Shown: positions 7,396-14,915, counted from the stretch's first letter. The stretch is DNA of 19,121 nt from an uncultured Eubacteriales bacterium (GCA_905205975.1 CAJLFQ010000040.1:1-19121), one strand, 5' to 3'. The notes: generated by a model not told the origin, from the letters alone. Translations and numbers: made by a program.

Positions 7396-8778
7396 CTACT
7401 TGATTTTCAGGTGGCCGTCAGAATCGTCAATGTGGAGGAAAAAGGGCATTCTGCCTTCGTATGACGCCGTAAACATCACATGCAGGCTCATGCGGAGATC
7501 GCCGTTTTTGTCGGTGAACAGCATGGCGTGCCCGCCGCCGTTGCGGAACATCGTTTCCGGGCAGTCTGCGGTGTCTCTGGCGAAAAGCGGCTCTTCCGCC
7601 TGAACCCACGGGCCGAGAACACCGTTTTCGGAGTAGGCAGCATAGGTAAAATACCCGTTGCTGGAACCAGACCACACCATCGCCAGTCTGCCGTCAGGCA
7701 TTTGGTGCAGGAAGGGCCCATCCGTCACGTTATTGGACGGATAGTACGGCGTTTCATTCGCCTTGAAAAGCGGATAGAATTCGCCGGTCACAGCGGTCAG
7801 ATCTTCTGTCAGGCGGACAGCCGTCATATCGCCGACACCGTCGGGCATACTCGTCCACTCGTGGACAAAAACCATCCACGGATCGCCCTGTTCATCAATG
7901 TACAGCGTCGGATCGATTGCATCCCAGCCTTCCGGCTGCAAGTGGCCGTTGGAAATCAGCTCATAGGTTCCATCCGGGGTATCCGACCGGAAAATCGCCG
8001 CGCCGCGGTGGCCGGTCGCCGCCGATTTGTAAGTGGCAAACAGATAGAATTTGCCTTGGTAGGCATGCAGCTCCGGCGCCCAGTAGTTGTCAAAGCCGTC
8101 AAAAGCTGGATTCGTACAGGTATTTGCGTCAAAAATCACCTGCGGCTCGCTCCAGTTGTAGAGGTCGTCGCTTTTGACAATGGCATAGCCGCTGCCGGTT
8201 CCGAACGGCATATAGTAGGTGCCGTCTGCAAGCAGCACGCAGGGATCCGCGATCAGCGGAATGCTGGCGCTGTAATCCGTCGGTGCCGGAAGTGAACCGT
8301 CCCACGGGAGGCATTCTTCCATAAAATATGTCACCGCGCCGAACAAAGCCCGCTTGGAACCGGCCGTCAGCGTAATGGCCGGGTGCGGATCGTTAGTAAT
8401 TACAATGTGGTATGCCTGCTCCGGCAGGTTCGCATCAAATGAAAAATGCAGCTGCGGAACATCCGGGTTTTCGAGTTTGGAAACCTCTGCATACCCCGCC
8501 GGCGCCGTTTCAAATCGCTTTTCCATTCGGGCGATGATTTCTTTGCCGCACGCTGCAAACAGCGACCGCCGCATCTGACTGGCAGGCCACTCTGTCTCTG
8601 TATAGGTAATCATATAGTCCGACCAGGCCGCATCCTGCGGCGGCGGCGTTTCAGTCGGTGCCTCGGTGCCCGGCTGCGGATCAGGCTGTTCCGGCGCACT
8701 GCACGCCGACAGAGAGACCGGCATCAAAAACAACAGGAGCATCCATTTCAACATGGATCGAAGCTTTTTTTGAAGCAT
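7396..8778 (-). CDS. Glycoside hydrolase family 43-like lipoprotein
   Basis: A 460-residue surface lipoprotein: a hydrophobic signal ending in a lipobox LSAC (Cys26), then a Pro/Thr-rich linker. Residues about 123-157 (HIVITNDPHPAITLTAGSKR and following, ALFGAVTYFMEE) resemble the small beta-alpha domain found ahead of some glycosidases (GH20b/GH67 N-terminal type). From about residue 172 a five-bladed GH43 propeller is evident: Asp178 in IADPCVL (general base), YWAPELHAYQGKFYLFATY, Asp289 in AIDPTLY (pKa modulator), and TDGPFL. The last normally carries the general-acid Glu; here it is Asp353. GH43 enzymes remove arabinofuranose, xylose or galactofuranose residues; the specificity here is unknown. 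Start ATG 8778 follows AGGAGG by 8 bases. It is first in the operon, so it probably supplies the pentose used by FucI and AraB. Confidence 0.85.
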   Translation of the reverse strand: MLQKKLRSMLKWMLLLFLMPVSLSACSAPEQPDPQPGTEAPTETPPPQDAAWSDYMITYTETEWPASQMRRSLFAACGKEIIARMEKRFETAPAGYAEVSKLENPDVPQLHFSFDANLPEQAYHIVITNDPHPAITLTAGSKRALFGAVTYFMEECLPWDGSLPAPTDYSASIPLIADPCVLLADGTYYMPFGTGSGYAIVKSDDLYNWSEPQVIFDANTCTNPAFDGFDNYWAPELHAYQGKFYLFATYKSAATGHRGAAIFRSDTPDGTYELISNGHLQPEGWDAIDPTLYIDEQGDPWMVFVHEWTSMPDGVGDMTAVRLTEDLTAVTGEFYPLFKANETPYYPSNNVTDGPFLHQMPDGRLAMVWSGSSNGYFTYAAYSENGVLGPWVQAEEPLFARDTADCPETMFRNGGGHAMLFTDKNGDLRMSLHVMFTASYEGRMPFFLHIDDSDGHLKIK

Positions 8779-8811
8779 CGGAATTTCCTCCTTTTGGGGA
8801 AAAATGACCCA

Positions 8812-8823
8812 AAACGCCCGTTT
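8812..8823. promoter_or_regulatory. Possible operator palindrome in the GH43 operon leader
   Basis: AAACG-CC-CGTTT, a 5-bp inverted repeat with two central bases, lies about 35 bases upstream of the GH43 start and downstream of the promoter candidate. Its size and A/T-flanked CG content are like operators of LacI-family sugar regulators, but no regulator gene is in the window and the arms are short. Confidence 0.25.
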
Positions 8824-8859
8824 GCGGCAAGTCGTCAGGCAGCTAAGAATACCATCCTT

Positions 8860-8888
8860 ATTTTACCATACTTCCGCCCAAAAAACAA
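8860..8888 (-). promoter_or_regulatory. Candidate sigma-A promoter of the carbohydrate operon
   Basis: TTGTTT (8888-8883), 17 bases, then TAAAAT (8865-8860) preceded by TG at the extended -10 position. It overlaps the T-run of the upstream terminator and would give a leader of about 75 bases before the GH43 gene. The -35 matches only three consensus bases. Confidence 0.45.
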
Positions 8889-8931
8889 CACCGTGCCGCA
8901 CCATTCCGAAATTTTTCAGGTGCAGCACGGT
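8880..8931 (-). terminator. Intrinsic terminator after the TraB-family gene
   Basis: A 13-base stem with one mismatch (8919-8931 with 8890-8902, ACCGTGC and GCACC halves) and a 16-base loop is followed on the minus strand by GTTGTTTTTT. It starts about 20 bases past the stop codon at 8950 and separates this transcript from the carbohydrate operon. Confidence 0.85.
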
Positions 8932-8949
8932 ATGAATGTTTTTCCGGCT

Positions 8950-9972
8950 TTATCGCTGCGTCACGGTAAAACCGGCATTCTGCAATGCCGATACGACGCC
9001 AGTTTCGCCCGCCATGTGGGCCGCACCGACGATAAAGAAACAGGTCTCGCCGCTTTTCAGCAATTCGATCGCTTTCTGCGCCATGCCGACATTGCGGTCG
9101 TCAATCATTTCCCGCTGATACGCAGCATAGAGCTGTTGTTCTTTTTGGGATAATCCTTCCGGTTCTTCCGCCACATACGCGCTGAACGCATCAAAATCGC
9201 CGGATTTCCAAAGGCCGTACATTTTTTTCGCTTCTTCCGCCTGACCCGCCGGGTCGTCAACGGCCGGCTGCATCAGCATCGCCCACGTTTCGTCGGAAAA
9301 ACCGGCGAGCATTTCATACTGCGCCATGACGGATTCGATTTCGATGATGCGTTTGCCGGTCTGGGCTGCCTGCTTCAGGAAATGCAGATCGACGCCTTTG
9401 TCACTGTCCAGCCCGGCTGCATCCAGCGCCAGATTATCCAGCGCGGAGCTCCACATCCCCGGCTTCATCCATTCATAGGCCGCATTGTATGCGCCGGCAT
9501 CCGAAAGCTGTTTCTTTGCCGCCTGATACAGGTCAGCCGGCAGGTGATCCCGGATGGTGGTGCCGTCCGTATAAACCATCAAAGCAGCCGCCTCGGCCAG
9601 CGCGGCCGGATCGTTTTCCAAGGCGAGAATATCCGCTTCCACCGCCAGCGAATCCGCATGCTGATAGGCTTCCGTCACGACCTGCGGCAAGGGATAAATT
9701 GAATCATCCGCCGTATGGATGGAGCCCATGAGATACAGCACGCCGCCCGTTTCCGGGTCTGTCACCTGCCAGAACAGCATACCGCTCTGCGGAAGATCCG
9801 CAGAAGGCGCACCGCCCGGCACGGGCTGACCGGTCGTTCCGGCGGTTGCAGCCGGCTGTTTGGCCTGTATGGTGCAGGCCGAAAAGAGCATGAACAGCGT
9901 CAGCAGGCAGCAGAGCAGTGCGGCGCCCCGGCGGAAAGACATGGAACGTGAATATGTGGGTTGACTGCGCAT
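8950..9972 (-). CDS. TraB/GumN-family lipoprotein
   Basis: A 340-residue predicted lipoprotein. Basic residues and a hydrophobic stretch (about 16-30) end in FSAC with Cys33, a slightly atypical lipobox, followed by a disordered Ala/Thr/Gly/Pro linker. The body carries the two conserved His-containing motifs of the TraB/GumN (Tiki-like) family: GSIH at 83-86 in LYLMGSIHTADDSIYPLP and GAAH at 316-319 in CFFIVGAAHMAGETGVV. Animal Tiki members are metal-dependent proteases; bacterial roles are poorly known, so protease activity is only an inference. The start ATG 9972 is preceded by TGAGG, whose TGA is also the spoIIR stop codon, so the two genes are only 9 bases apart and probably co-transcribed and translationally coupled. 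Confidence 0.85.
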   Translation of the reverse strand: MRSQPTYSRSMSFRRGAALLCCLLTLFMLFSACTIQAKQPAATAGTTGQPVPGGAPSADLPQSGMLFWQVTDPETGGVLYLMGSIHTADDSIYPLPQVVTEAYQHADSLAVEADILALENDPAALAEAAALMVYTDGTTIRDHLPADLYQAAKKQLSDAGAYNAAYEWMKPGMWSSALDNLALDAAGLDSDKGVDLHFLKQAAQTGKRIIEIESVMAQYEMLAGFSDETWAMLMQPAVDDPAGQAEEAKKMYGLWKSGDFDAFSAYVAEEPEGLSQKEQQLYAAYQREMIDDRNVGMAQKAIELLKSGETCFFIVGAAHMAGETGVVSALQNAGFTVTQR

Positions 9973-9981
9973 TTGAAAACC

Positions 9982-10659
9982 TCATTTCGAAAAGCATTTT
10001 TTCAGCTGGGACCACCACTCCAGCAATTTGAAGCGAATGGTCACGTCAGGGGTCTTTGCCGTCATCATCCGCCATTCACCTTCAGAGAAGACTGCCTCCG
10101 CCTGCTGCATCTGTTTGGCGGCACTGGCTGTACACATCGGCGGGAACATAACGCACCACCAATTTTTACCGGCACCGTCGCCGATCGTCACGCGGAGCGC
10201 CAGATAATCGCCCGCAGGAAGGGAAAAAGACGCATAATGGCGAACCGGGAACATCTCCCGCTCAAGGGTCACCCGAACCGGGCGGTCGCATCCATGCGCA
10301 CGCAGTTCGTCTTCCGCGGCCGCTTTCAAATCATCCAAGTGCGCCGCAAAGTAGTCTGCGGCCTCCTGTGCCGATTGCAGCGCCGGCAGCGTCGAAAACC
10401 AGTCGTTTGTCAGCCGGTCGCGCACGGCCAGCTTCAGTGCCTGATCTTCTGCACGATCGGACTGCGCCACAATGTGCAGGCGGATCATCTTTTCCGACAG
10501 CGACCGCTGTTCGGCGGCGGCGGAAACAGTCTGACAGATCACCAGAATCAAAATGGTCAGAACAGCCGACAGCTCCAAGCGGAGCAGCGGCGAGCGGTGC
10601 AGCCGCATCATCCAGTTCATCCAAGCGGTTCGCTTCGTATCTTTCTGCATATCTTTCAT
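9982..10659 (-). CDS. spoIIR: Stage II sporulation protein R
   Basis: SpoIIR is made in the forespore and exported to the intermembrane space, where it triggers the protease SpoIIGA to activate pro-sigma-E in the mother cell. The 225-residue protein has one N-terminal membrane/signal segment (about 29-48, LELSAVLTILILVICQTVSA) and the diagnostic blocks MIRLHIVAQSDRAEDQALKL (58-77), LPAGDYLALRV (147-157) and IGDGAGKNWWCVMFPPMC (159-176). Length is typical. ATG 10659 has GGAGG 8 bases upstream; ATGs four and fourteen codons later are less well placed. I looked for a sigma-F promoter in the 57-base gap to the MATE gene and found no convincing match. This gene identifies the host as a spore-forming Firmicute lineage. 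Confidence 0.97.
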   Translation of the reverse strand: MKDMQKDTKRTAWMNWMMRLHRSPLLRLELSAVLTILILVICQTVSAAAEQRSLSEKMIRLHIVAQSDRAEDQALKLAVRDRLTNDWFSTLPALQSAQEAADYFAAHLDDLKAAAEDELRAHGCDRPVRVTLEREMFPVRHYASFSLPAGDYLALRVTIGDGAGKNWWCVMFPPMCTASAAKQMQQAEAVFSEGEWRMMTAKTPDVTIRFKLLEWWSQLKKCFSK

Positions 10660-10716
10660 GGGAAAATCCTCCGTCTTTTGTTTCGTCAGACAGAGGATCG
10701 CCCGGTTGGAAACGAT

Positions 10717-12105
10717 TTATTCAGCGGCTGGCAAATCCACCGCAGATTTTGGCTCGACGTCGGTTTTCAGTCGTTTGAGCGTCAGGATGCGCGGGATATA
10801 GAAGAACGACCGCACCACCCAGTCCAGCCCCATGGCCAGGTTCAGCCCCAACGGCCCCATGCCGCACTTGAAGCCGAGCACCCATGCGCCCAGGACGCGG
10901 ACAATCCACATACTCGGAATGGAAATGGCCGTTGTGAACCGGACATCGTCCACCGCGCGCAGACCGCTTGCCGCCACAAACGACGTCGGCCATGAAAGCG
11001 GAATCATCACCAGATACAGCCGGACAATGCTGATGGCAATCGGCTTGGCCGCCTCCGTCGGGTGATAAGCAAGGACAATATACGGCACAATCCAGTAGAG
11101 AATGACGCTGAGGCCGGCCATCATCGCAATGGCCATCAGCACGCATTTCAGCATGTCGCGTTTGGCCTCCCGGCGCGCCCCTGCACCATAGCACTGACCC
11201 GCGACCGTTGTGGTCACGACGTTGAACGCGCCGCCCGGAATACAGATCAGGCCGAACATCGATCCACCGATGGTGTTGCCGGAAATTGCCGCCGTCCCCA
11301 TGCGGGCGACAAAAATGGAAACGATCAGGCGGCCGCCCTGAAAGAGCAGCTGATCCAGACCGGCCGGAAAGCTGATGTTCAGAACCGGTTTCAGAATGCC
11401 GCCGGTAAAGCGCATGTTCTTCAGCGTAAATGCGCCGCGGCCGTATTTGCGGACTGAAGCCGCCAGCATCAGCACGGCGCCGACAATGCGGGCAATCAGC
11501 GTTGCAAGCGCCGCGCCCGCGGCCCCCATATCGCAGGCAAAAATAAAGACCGCGTTCAGTGCAATGTTGATGAGGTTGACCAGAAAAGAAAGGTACATTG
11601 GCAGACGGGTATTGCCGCTGCCCCGGAACAAGCCGGTCAGAATGATCATCAGACCGAAGAACGGATAGCTTGCGCCGGTCAGCATGAAGTAGGACAGTGC
11701 GTTTTCGCGGACAGCCGTTTCGACTTTCGGATAGAGCAGATCAAACACCGGCGCCTTGAAAAGAACGACTGCCAGACCAATCGTCGCCATGACGAGACCC
11801 ATCAGTGCGGTGGACTGACCGACGGTTCTGCGAACGCCATCCTCATCTTTCCGGCCGGAGAGCTGCGCGACGATGACCGTGGCGCCGGTGGCAATGGCCG
11901 TGAAAATCTGAATGAACATATTGTTGATGGTATCGATCAGGCCAACTGCGCTGACTGCGGTGTCGCCTGCGCTGCTGACCATGACGGTATCAGCGATGCC
12001 GACCGTCGATGCCAGCGTCTGTTCGATTAAGACCGGCCAGAGGAGGGTAAAGATCGCTTTGTTATCGAAAATGCGCTGCTTTTTTTCCAGTACCGTGGAT
12101 GCCAT
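10717..12105 (-). CDS. MATE family efflux transporter
   Basis: A 462-residue multidrug and toxic compound extrusion (NorM/DinF-like) protein of the inner membrane, driven by a cation gradient. It is hydrophobic throughout, with about 12 membrane segments in two homologous halves; each half begins with a recognisable MATE stretch, WPVLIEQTLASTVGIADTVM near residues 23-42 and FPAGLDQLLFQGGRLIVSIF around 250. LFRGSGNTRLPMY between segments is also family-typical. The substrate cannot be told from sequence. ATG 12105 has only a weak purine-rich AAAAGAGA in front. It lies 57 bases after the LTA synthase-like gene and 57 before spoIIR, with no terminator visible on either side, so it may be part of a longer transcript. 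Confidence 0.93.
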   Translation of the reverse strand: MASTVLEKKQRIFDNKAIFTLLWPVLIEQTLASTVGIADTVMVSSAGDTAVSAVGLIDTINNMFIQIFTAIATGATVIVAQLSGRKDEDGVRRTVGQSTALMGLVMATIGLAVVLFKAPVFDLLYPKVETAVRENALSYFMLTGASYPFFGLMIILTGLFRGSGNTRLPMYLSFLVNLINIALNAVFIFACDMGAAGAALATLIARIVGAVLMLAASVRKYGRGAFTLKNMRFTGGILKPVLNISFPAGLDQLLFQGGRLIVSIFVARMGTAAISGNTIGGSMFGLICIPGGAFNVVTTTVAGQCYGAGARREAKRDMLKCVLMAIAMMAGLSVILYWIVPYIVLAYHPTEAAKPIAISIVRLYLVMIPLSWPTSFVAASGLRAVDDVRFTTAISIPSMWIVRVLGAWVLGFKCGMGPLGLNLAMGLDWVVRSFFYIPRILTLKRLKTDVEPKSAVDLPAAE

Positions 12106-12162
12106 ATCTCTTTTCGCTCTTCTCTTTCTTCTTTTTTCAAATGGATTTTTCTCAGCAAATTC

Positions 12163-13944
12163 TCACCGTTCCGCCGAGTAAGCGAGGCCGATCAGACGGT
12201 CATATGCCAGCGTGTCGAGGAATGAATCGCTTCCGGATGCCGTCTGAAGGTCTGCCGTCGTATAGACCGGCTTTGTTTCGGCGTGCGTCAAAAAAGCCGC
12301 GCTGATCGCCGGAACGTCCTCCGGAAACGCCGCTGCAAGCAGCAGGTGCGGCAGGTAGAACAGCGACAATTCCTCCCTGCGGCTGTCCAATCCCGCTTCA
12401 AGCGGGTAGTTGGCATAAAGGAAATAATGCTGGCGGTAATAGACGGCACAGTTGGAAACGCCCGCGTGCATCTGCTCATAAAAGTTCCCCGGCAGCCCGA
12501 AGAACGGGAAATGATCCCCGATGTAAAGGACAATCGTATCCTCGCCGAGCGTGTCCAGCGATTGCCGGAAATCGTCCAGCGCCGCATCGGTATGCGCAAG
12601 CCCCTCCATGTAATATGCCAGCTCATCGACGCCCTGATCTGCATTATAGTAGTACGGCTGATGGTTCTGCATGGTTGTCACAAACAGGAAGACCGGTTCT
12701 TCGGTTTCCCGCAGAAGCGATATCGCCCGGTCAAAGCAGAGCGCGTCTTCCGGGCGGTTGTGGAAAATCCGGTCGCCGATGGCCAATTCGTCTTCAAACA
12801 GCAGCTGATCAAAACCGAAGCTGGGATACACGCTGGCCCGGTCGTAGAAATCGCGCTGGTACGGATGCAGATAAACGGTCTGATATCCGCGGCGGCGGAA
12901 CAGCTCCGGGATGCCCTCCACCGTATCCCGCTGAATGGCGTCATGCGGCACAATGGGATCCTGAATCGCCGCAACCGGCAGGCCGGTCAGCAGTTCAAAC
13001 TCGCTGCGGCCGGTGTATCCGCCGAAGGTCGGCACAACCGCAAATCCGGAAATGCCGTCTGCGCAGAACGCGTCGAACGCCGTATAGGCGTTTTTCTGCG
13101 GCAGATTCGAATCCAAAACGCGGAAATCTGCATACGACTCACTCATGATGATGATTACATTCGGCTTCCGGGCGGGCTGAACCGTCTGTGCGGTTTTCCC
13201 AAGCAGCGCCTGCACGGATGACGCGTCGTACGGTTCCGGTTTTTCTATGCGGTTGGATGCCAAATGCGCCAGTTCACTGCTCCAGAAGGCAATCAGGTTA
13301 TCCGATTCAAACTTTTCATTGGCGACAAAGGTATTCGCTGAGCTGCGGTGATCCACCGCAAAAAGGCGAAAAACCGCCGTTGAAGCCGGCGTCACAATGA
13401 CCGCCGCCGCAATCAGGCAGCCGGCAGCCAAACCGATTCGGGCGCCCCAGCGCAGGCGGAAAGATGCGCCCGTGCAGAACAGCGTCAGCAAAATCACGAC
13501 AAACAAAATCAAATCGACAGCCAGCACCGCCGTCATCCGCAGCTGCGCCATTCCGGCAACGGTCGAGAGCTTCCCGGCCAGCACAAGGTCATGCGGCAAA
13601 AAATGACTGCCGCTGACGTCAAATTTGAAAAACTCCACGCAGGACAGCAGGAAAAACAGCGTGCCGACACCGGCAGCCGCAATCCACGCGGCGCGGACCA
13701 GCGCCAGCACGGCGGCAAACACGGCGCCGGTCAGAAAAACATCAAACAGGAAGACGCCAAAATGCCGCGTCACAAACGAAAAAAGCGTCGTCACGCTTTG
13801 GAGGTGGTTCATTTCAACAATTAGCACGAGGAAGACCGGAAACAGCGCCATAAAAGCGGCATTTCGCACCGGATGTTTTTCTGCCGACGCTGCACGGTGT
13901 TCTTTTGAAAAAAGGCGGCTGAACCGCTTCAGCCATTGTATCAT
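12163..13944 (-). CDS. LTA synthase family membrane sulfatase-fold enzyme
   Basis: A 593-residue polytopic membrane protein with four or five N-terminal membrane segments (to about residue 190) and an extracellular alkaline-phosphatase/sulfatase domain. Family members transfer glycerol phosphate from phosphatidylglycerol to build lipoteichoic acid or decorate other surface polymers. The active site is intact: Glu269 in IIIMSESYADF, nucleophile Thr311 in GGYTGRSEFELLTG, TTMQNHQPY, and Asp477-His478 in YIGDHFPFFG, with numbers close to those of S. aureus LtaS. The start is chosen at ATG 13944 (MIQWLKRF). The longer frame from 14085 would begin upstream of the gene's own promoter and inside the glycosylase gene. 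GGGG lies 9 bases before the chosen start. Whether it makes true lipoteichoic acid or modifies another polymer is not decidable here. Confidence 0.9.
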   Translation of the reverse strand: MIQWLKRFSRLFSKEHRAASAEKHPVRNAAFMALFPVFLVLIVEMNHLQSVTTLFSFVTRHFGVFLFDVFLTGAVFAAVLALVRAAWIAAAGVGTLFFLLSCVEFFKFDVSGSHFLPHDLVLAGKLSTVAGMAQLRMTAVLAVDLILFVVILLTLFCTGASFRLRWGARIGLAAGCLIAAAVIVTPASTAVFRLFAVDHRSSANTFVANEKFESDNLIAFWSSELAHLASNRIEKPEPYDASSVQALLGKTAQTVQPARKPNVIIIMSESYADFRVLDSNLPQKNAYTAFDAFCADGISGFAVVPTFGGYTGRSEFELLTGLPVAAIQDPIVPHDAIQRDTVEGIPELFRRRGYQTVYLHPYQRDFYDRASVYPSFGFDQLLFEDELAIGDRIFHNRPEDALCFDRAISLLRETEEPVFLFVTTMQNHQPYYYNADQGVDELAYYMEGLAHTDAALDDFRQSLDTLGEDTIVLYIGDHFPFFGLPGNFYEQMHAGVSNCAVYYRQHYFLYANYPLEAGLDSRREELSLFYLPHLLLAAAFPEDVPAISAAFLTHAETKPVYTTADLQTASGSDSFLDTLAYDRLIGLAYSAER

Positions 13945-14002
13945 GCGATTTCGCCCCACAGTCTCGACCGCGCCCAAACCGGCAGCGGCGTTAGTCGCCT
14001 GT

Positions 14003-14031
14003 ATTATATCATATTTGGGTGCGCAATTCAA
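14003..14031 (-). promoter_or_regulatory. Sigma-A promoter of the LTA synthase-family gene
   Basis: TTGAAT (14031-14026), 17 bases, TATAAT (14008-14003), with TG at the extended -10 position. The -35 overlaps the stop codon of the glycosylase gene. A transcript starting near 13996 gives a leader of about 52 bases to ATG 13944, which supports that start codon. Confidence 0.8.
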
Positions 14032-14543
14032 GGAAGCCCTGCAGGCGTTTGTCCGGATGCAAGGGTTTCTGCGACCGCCTGCCATGCAGACAGCAGGCGG
14101 TCCATCGTATAGGCGGCGTTGGCCGGGCTGGTAGACGGAAGACAGACGGCTTTGCGGTGAAGCTGCGGTTCAATCAGCCGGGCATACAGGCTGTCCGCCG
14201 TTCTGCCGTTGGTGAAAATCGCGCGGATGTTCGACGCCGCCAGCAGCGGCCGCAGATCATTTGCCTGTGCACCGCGAATGCTCGCGTCGCCTGAGCCCGT
14301 AATTTCGCAGCTTTGAATCACATCCCAGAGCGCAATGTGATTGGCCAAAAGCAAACTGCGTTTTTCATCAATTGTGACGGGCAGTTCCGCCCGGCAGATG
14401 CCCGCCAGAACGCGCCAGAATCGGTTCTGCGGGTGGGCATAGAAAAACTGATCCGCTCTGGATCTGACGGAAGGAAAACTGCCCAGAATCAGGATTTCAG
14501 ATGAACTGTCAAAGACCGGATCAATGGTGTGGCACTGCCGCAT
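14028..14543 (-). CDS. Hypoxanthine-DNA glycosylase (deoxyinosine, UDG family 6)
   Basis: A 171-residue base-excision repair enzyme of the uracil-DNA glycosylase superfamily. Family 6 members excise hypoxanthine formed by adenine deamination. Visible motifs are ILILGSFPSVRSR (17-29), the active-site loop HPQNRFW with Asn40, LWDVIQSCEITGSGDASI (about 72-89), FTNG (110-113) and the second catalytic loop LPSTSPANA (135-143). The length is normal. The family 4/5 iron-sulfur cysteines are absent, as expected. ATG 14543 has AAGGAG 12 bases upstream, a rather long spacing. It is transcribed from its own consensus promoter, divergently from the nrd genes. Confidence 0.9.
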   Translation of the reverse strand: MRQCHTIDPVFDSSSEILILGSFPSVRSRADQFFYAHPQNRFWRVLAGICRAELPVTIDEKRSLLLANHIALWDVIQSCEITGSGDASIRGAQANDLRPLLAASNIRAIFTNGRTADSLYARLIEPQLHRKAVCLPSTSPANAAYTMDRLLSAWQAVAETLASGQTPAGLP

Positions 14544-14567
14544 GATACGGGTCTGCTCCTTTCTTTC

Positions 14568-14582
14568 CGGCGGATCACGCCG
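14568..14582 (-). other. Small hairpin in the glycosylase leader
   Basis: CGGCG and CGCCG (5 bp) flank a 5-base loop, just 6 bases before the glycosylase ribosome site AAGGAG (14561-14556). The stop codon of the upstream mini-ORF lies in the loop, so a ribosome finishing that ORF would open the stem. Confidence 0.5.
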
Positions 14583-14601
14583 TGCCGGGGGGCTTTTTCA
14601 T
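14575..14601 (-). CDS. Eight-codon upstream ORF (MKKPPGTA)
   Basis: ATG 14601 to TGA 14575 encodes MKKPPGTA, with AGGAG 7 bases in front. It lies between the strong promoter and the glycosylase gene. The Pro-Pro-Gly triplet is a known slow, EF-P-dependent sequence. The expected transcription start (about 14610) may fall within AGGAG, so whether the site is in the RNA is uncertain. It could be a leader peptide or chance. Confidence 0.35.
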   Translation of the reverse strand: MKKPPGTA

Positions 14602-14616
14602 TTTCAGGCTCCTGTA

Positions 14617-14645
14617 ATTATATACGCCCCCTCCCCCGCTGTCAA
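14617..14645 (-). promoter_or_regulatory. Perfect consensus sigma-A promoter for the glycosylase gene
   Basis: TTGACA (14645-14640), exactly 17 bases, TATAAT (14622-14617): both hexamers match consensus completely. The spacer is strikingly G-rich on the minus strand. It faces away from the nrd promoter, with about 145 bases between the two -35 hexamers. Confidence 0.9.
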
Positions 14646-14722
14646 GGCGGCTGCACGGCGCTTTTGTTTTTGTTTTCGAAAAAACGACTGCCGCGCTTTC
14701 AATCGTTAGCTTTCTAACAATT

Positions 14723-14738
14723 CGCACATGTAGTATGT
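14723..14738 (+). promoter_or_regulatory. Weak upstream NrdR-box-like site
   Basis: This 16-base stretch containing CATGTAGTATGT matches the NrdR-box consensus at about half its positions. It begins 30 bases before a better box, close to the three-helical-turn spacing known for paired NrdR sites. ATGTAG here mirrors CTACAT in the second box. Confidence 0.35.
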
Positions 14739-14752
14739 TTTGCAAATGTTTT

Positions 14753-14768
14753 GTCCTACATATTGTGT
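14753..14768 (+). promoter_or_regulatory. NrdR-box candidate upstream of nrdG-nrdD
   Basis: GTCCTACATATTGTGT matches the NrdR-box consensus ACACWATATATWGTGT at 12 of 16 positions, including the whole right half. NrdR is the nucleotide-sensing repressor of ribonucleotide reductase genes. The site ends 20 bases before the -35 of the nrd promoter, somewhat upstream of the usual overlap. Confidence 0.6.
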
Positions 14769-14788
14769 CAAATTCAATCATCTCCCGC

Positions 14789-14817
14789 TTGACAAGCGAT
14801 AAGGCATGTGATACAAT
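14789..14817 (+). promoter_or_regulatory. Sigma-A promoter of nrdG-nrdD-trxB
   Basis: TTGACA (14789-14794), 17 bases, TACAAT (14812-14817), with TG at the extended -10 position. The predicted start near 14824 excludes the ATG at 14823 as the nrdG start and leaves a leader of about 92 bases. Confidence 0.85.
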
Positions 14818-14915
14818 AGATCTTGCTTGACGCAATTGCCCATCGGACACGGTCGTTTCTTTGGACGGATGCGTCAGGGTTTTCTGCGAAAAAAACGGAC
14901 GAAAGAAGGTGCAGA

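Noticed and set aside
10660..10716. Sigma-F promoter upstream of spoIIR
   Set aside because: A weak -10-like GACGAAACAA exists but no -35 match lies at the right distance.
13945..14085. 47-codon N-terminal extension of the LTA synthase-family gene
   Set aside because: It overlaps the glycosylase gene and begins upstream of the promoter at 14003-14031; MIQWLKRF at 13944 is a normal start.
14602..14850. Upstream part of a 91-codon open frame between the glycosylase and nrdG
   Set aside because: It spans two promoters and the NrdR-like sites, and the peptide resembles nothing. Only its last eight codons, which have their own ribosome site, are kept as a possible leader ORF.
14823..14915. Extended nrdG start at ATG 14823
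   Set aside because: It lies at the predicted transcription start, has no ribosome site, and the extension is not family-like.
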